NCBI RefSeq assembly: GCF_014652815.1
Contig: NZ_BMZN01000005.1
Span: forward strand, 64,499-128,498
DNA from: Alcaligenes pakistanensis
GTDB lineage: Bacteria; Pseudomonadota; Gammaproteobacteria; Burkholderiales; Burkholderiaceae_B
Direction of reading: 5' to 3'
DNA length: 64,000 bases
The position numbers and the translations under genes were made by a program. Below are positions 62,935 through 64,000 of the stretch, piece after piece. Numbering within the stretch: the stretch's first letter is position 1; each line of letters opens with the position of its first letter. The notes beneath the pieces are model-generated. The model was not told the DNA's origin. It saw only the letters and a list, made by a program, of their open reading frames with translations, and made no database searches.

Positions 62935-63945
62935 TTAGAGGTCCAGGACCAGAACTCCCGAGCGGGCTCGGGACACGCAGGCCGTCAGGCAATGGGCCTG
63001 CTCGTCGGGACTAAGGATGTAATCCTGATGATCCACCTCGCCTTGCAGGTAATTGACGCGGCACGTGCCGCACAGCCCTGAGACGCAGGAGGTGGCAATG
63101 GGCACCCCGGCCTGGTTCAATGCATCGCTTAAGGTCTGCTCAGGAGCCACATCAATACGTTGGCCGGTACTGGCGATCTGGGCGATAAAGGCCCCCGCAG
63201 GCAAGCTGTGGGTATCGGCAGCCGGTTCGGGTGCTTTGAAGTGTTCGCAATGCACCGAGCCGGTGGGCCAGTGTGCGCTGGCCTGGGAACAGGCCAGCAT
63301 GAAACCGGCAGGACCGCAGTAATACACATGGGTGCCCTCGGGAGCCTGGGCCAGCAAATCTTTCAGATTCAGGCCCTGTTCGGGGTTGCCATTGTCCAGA
63401 TGGAGATGCAGCTGGCCTTGTGCTTGCCAGGCGGCCATATCTGTACCAAATGCGGCAGTGTCTGTGTTGCGGGTGCAGTAGTGCAGTTCAAAAGGCTGAC
63501 CCTGGGATTCCAGAAAGTGGGCCATGGCCTTGATGGGGGTGATCCCAATTCCTCCAGCCAGCAAGATGGAGCGCCGGGCTTTGGGGTCCAGCTGAAAATG
63601 GTTGCGGGGGGGGCTGATGGTGATGATTTGCTGCACGTGAAGCGCATCGTGCAAGGCACGCGAGCCGCCCCGGCCGTTGGCGTCGCGCAGGACGGCGATC
63701 ACGTAGCGGTGACGCTCATGCGGTGGGTTGCACAGCGAATACTGACGTATCAGCCCAGGCTGGATGTGTACGTCTATGTGGGCTCCCGCCTCAAAGGCGG
63801 GGAGCTCGCCACCGTGTGGGCAACTCAGCTCATAGGAGTTGATGCCCTGTGCTTCGTAGCGAATTTGCCTGATTCGCAGGGATAGTAGCCCGTCCTGAGT
63901 GGTGACCGCCTGGACGGGGGTAGCGGGTTCTGCAATAGCGTTCAT
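62935..63945 (-). CDS. VanB/PDR-type oxygenase reductase (FMN, NADH, [2Fe-2S])
   Basis: A 336-residue reductase: flavin segment RQYSLCNPP, nucleotide segment LLAGGIGITPIKAM and YYCGPAGFM, and a C-terminal plant-type ferredoxin with CVSGLCGTC...C. It supplies electrons to a Rieske oxygenase (vanillate demethylase, phthalate dioxygenase type). The oxygenase is not in the window and probably lies just beyond 64000, given GGAGAG and 55 bases at the edge. It precedes the TRAP genes by about 160 bases. Confidence 0.9.
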   Translation of the reverse strand: MNAIAEPATPVQAVTTQDGLLSLRIRQIRYEAQGINSYELSCPHGGELPAFEAGAHIDVHIQPGLIRQYSLCNPPHERHRYVIAVLRDANGRGGSRALHDALHVQQIITISPPRNHFQLDPKARRSILLAGGIGITPIKAMAHFLESQGQPFELHYCTRNTDTAAFGTDMAAWQAQGQLHLHLDNGNPEQGLNLKDLLAQAPEGTHVYYCGPAGFMLACSQASAHWPTGSVHCEHFKAPEPAADTHSLPAGAFIAQIASTGQRIDVAPEQTLSDALNQAGVPIATSCVSGLCGTCRVNYLQGEVDHQDYILSPDEQAHCLTACVSRARSGVLVLDL

Positions 63946-64000
63946 GGCGCTCTCCGTGAGGGTACCCGTCCGCAAGCAGACGGGTGCGACTGGCGATCAG

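Overview
The window looks like the chromosome of a betaproteobacterium of the order Burkholderiales, family Alcaligenaceae, most probably Alcaligenes or a close relative. The evidence is the rpmH-rnpA-yidD-yidC / dnaA-dnaN-gyrB origin block, the Bug (TctC-type) binding proteins, the TRAP and branched-chain-type transporters, a porin of the Bordetella/Burkholderia type, and a pyridine-ring catabolic cluster of the kind known from Alcaligenes faecalis and Bordetella. The genus is inferred from gene content; no rRNA gene is present.

Layout. (1) 1-2535: the end of a coiled-coil gene, a small exported protein, a C-terminal remnant of dinD, and mnmE. (2) 2601-24387: about 22 kb of accessory metabolism lying between mnmE and yidC, which are usually close neighbours. 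It holds an XRE-cupin regulator divergent from an ArgE-like deacetylase / threonine-dehydratase-like / ornithine-cyclodeaminase-like / Bug module; a branched-chain-type ABC transporter joined to nicD-nicX-nicF-nicC-like genes, which turn a hydroxypyridine carboxylate into maleate; two TetR regulators; an HPP-family membrane protein; katA; and an SDR/SMP-30 pair with a LysR regulator. (3) 24516-32359: yidC, yidD, rnpA, rpmH, then dnaA, dnaN and gyrB in the opposite direction. (4) 32364-42826: a complete Tn7-like transposon whose left end lies four bases after the gyrB stop codon. It carries tnsA-tnsB-tnsC-tniQ, an orphan MazE-like antitoxin and a three-gene cargo resembling an ABC-three-component (ABC-3C) anti-phage system. 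(5) 43103-64000: SDR and GNAT genes, a TRAP transporter with a formamidase-like hydrolase, a Bug protein with an acyl-CoA ligase and a LuxR-type regulator, then a porin / DHDPS-family / VOC-RidA fusion group facing an XRE-cupin regulator and a three-subunit D-amino-acid or hydroxyproline-type dehydrogenase, and finally a GntR-regulated TRAP permease with a VanB-type reductase.

How parts work together. The nic-like genes form a near-complete lower pathway (monooxygenase, ring-cleaving dioxygenase, deformylase, amidase) fed by a dedicated ABC importer; the ring hydroxylase and maleate isomerase are not in this window. In the 52-60 kb group the dehydrogenase subunits should make a cyclic or open imine, and the DHDPS-family enzyme and RidA domain are the kinds of protein that act on such products. 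The transposon genes are tightly coupled by stop/start overlaps, and a hairpin covers the tnsB ribosome binding site.

The strongest candidate for something undescribed is the transposon: apparent site-specific insertion right after the gyrB stop codon, a near-copy of the gyrB terminator inside its left end, and an ABC-3C-like cargo.
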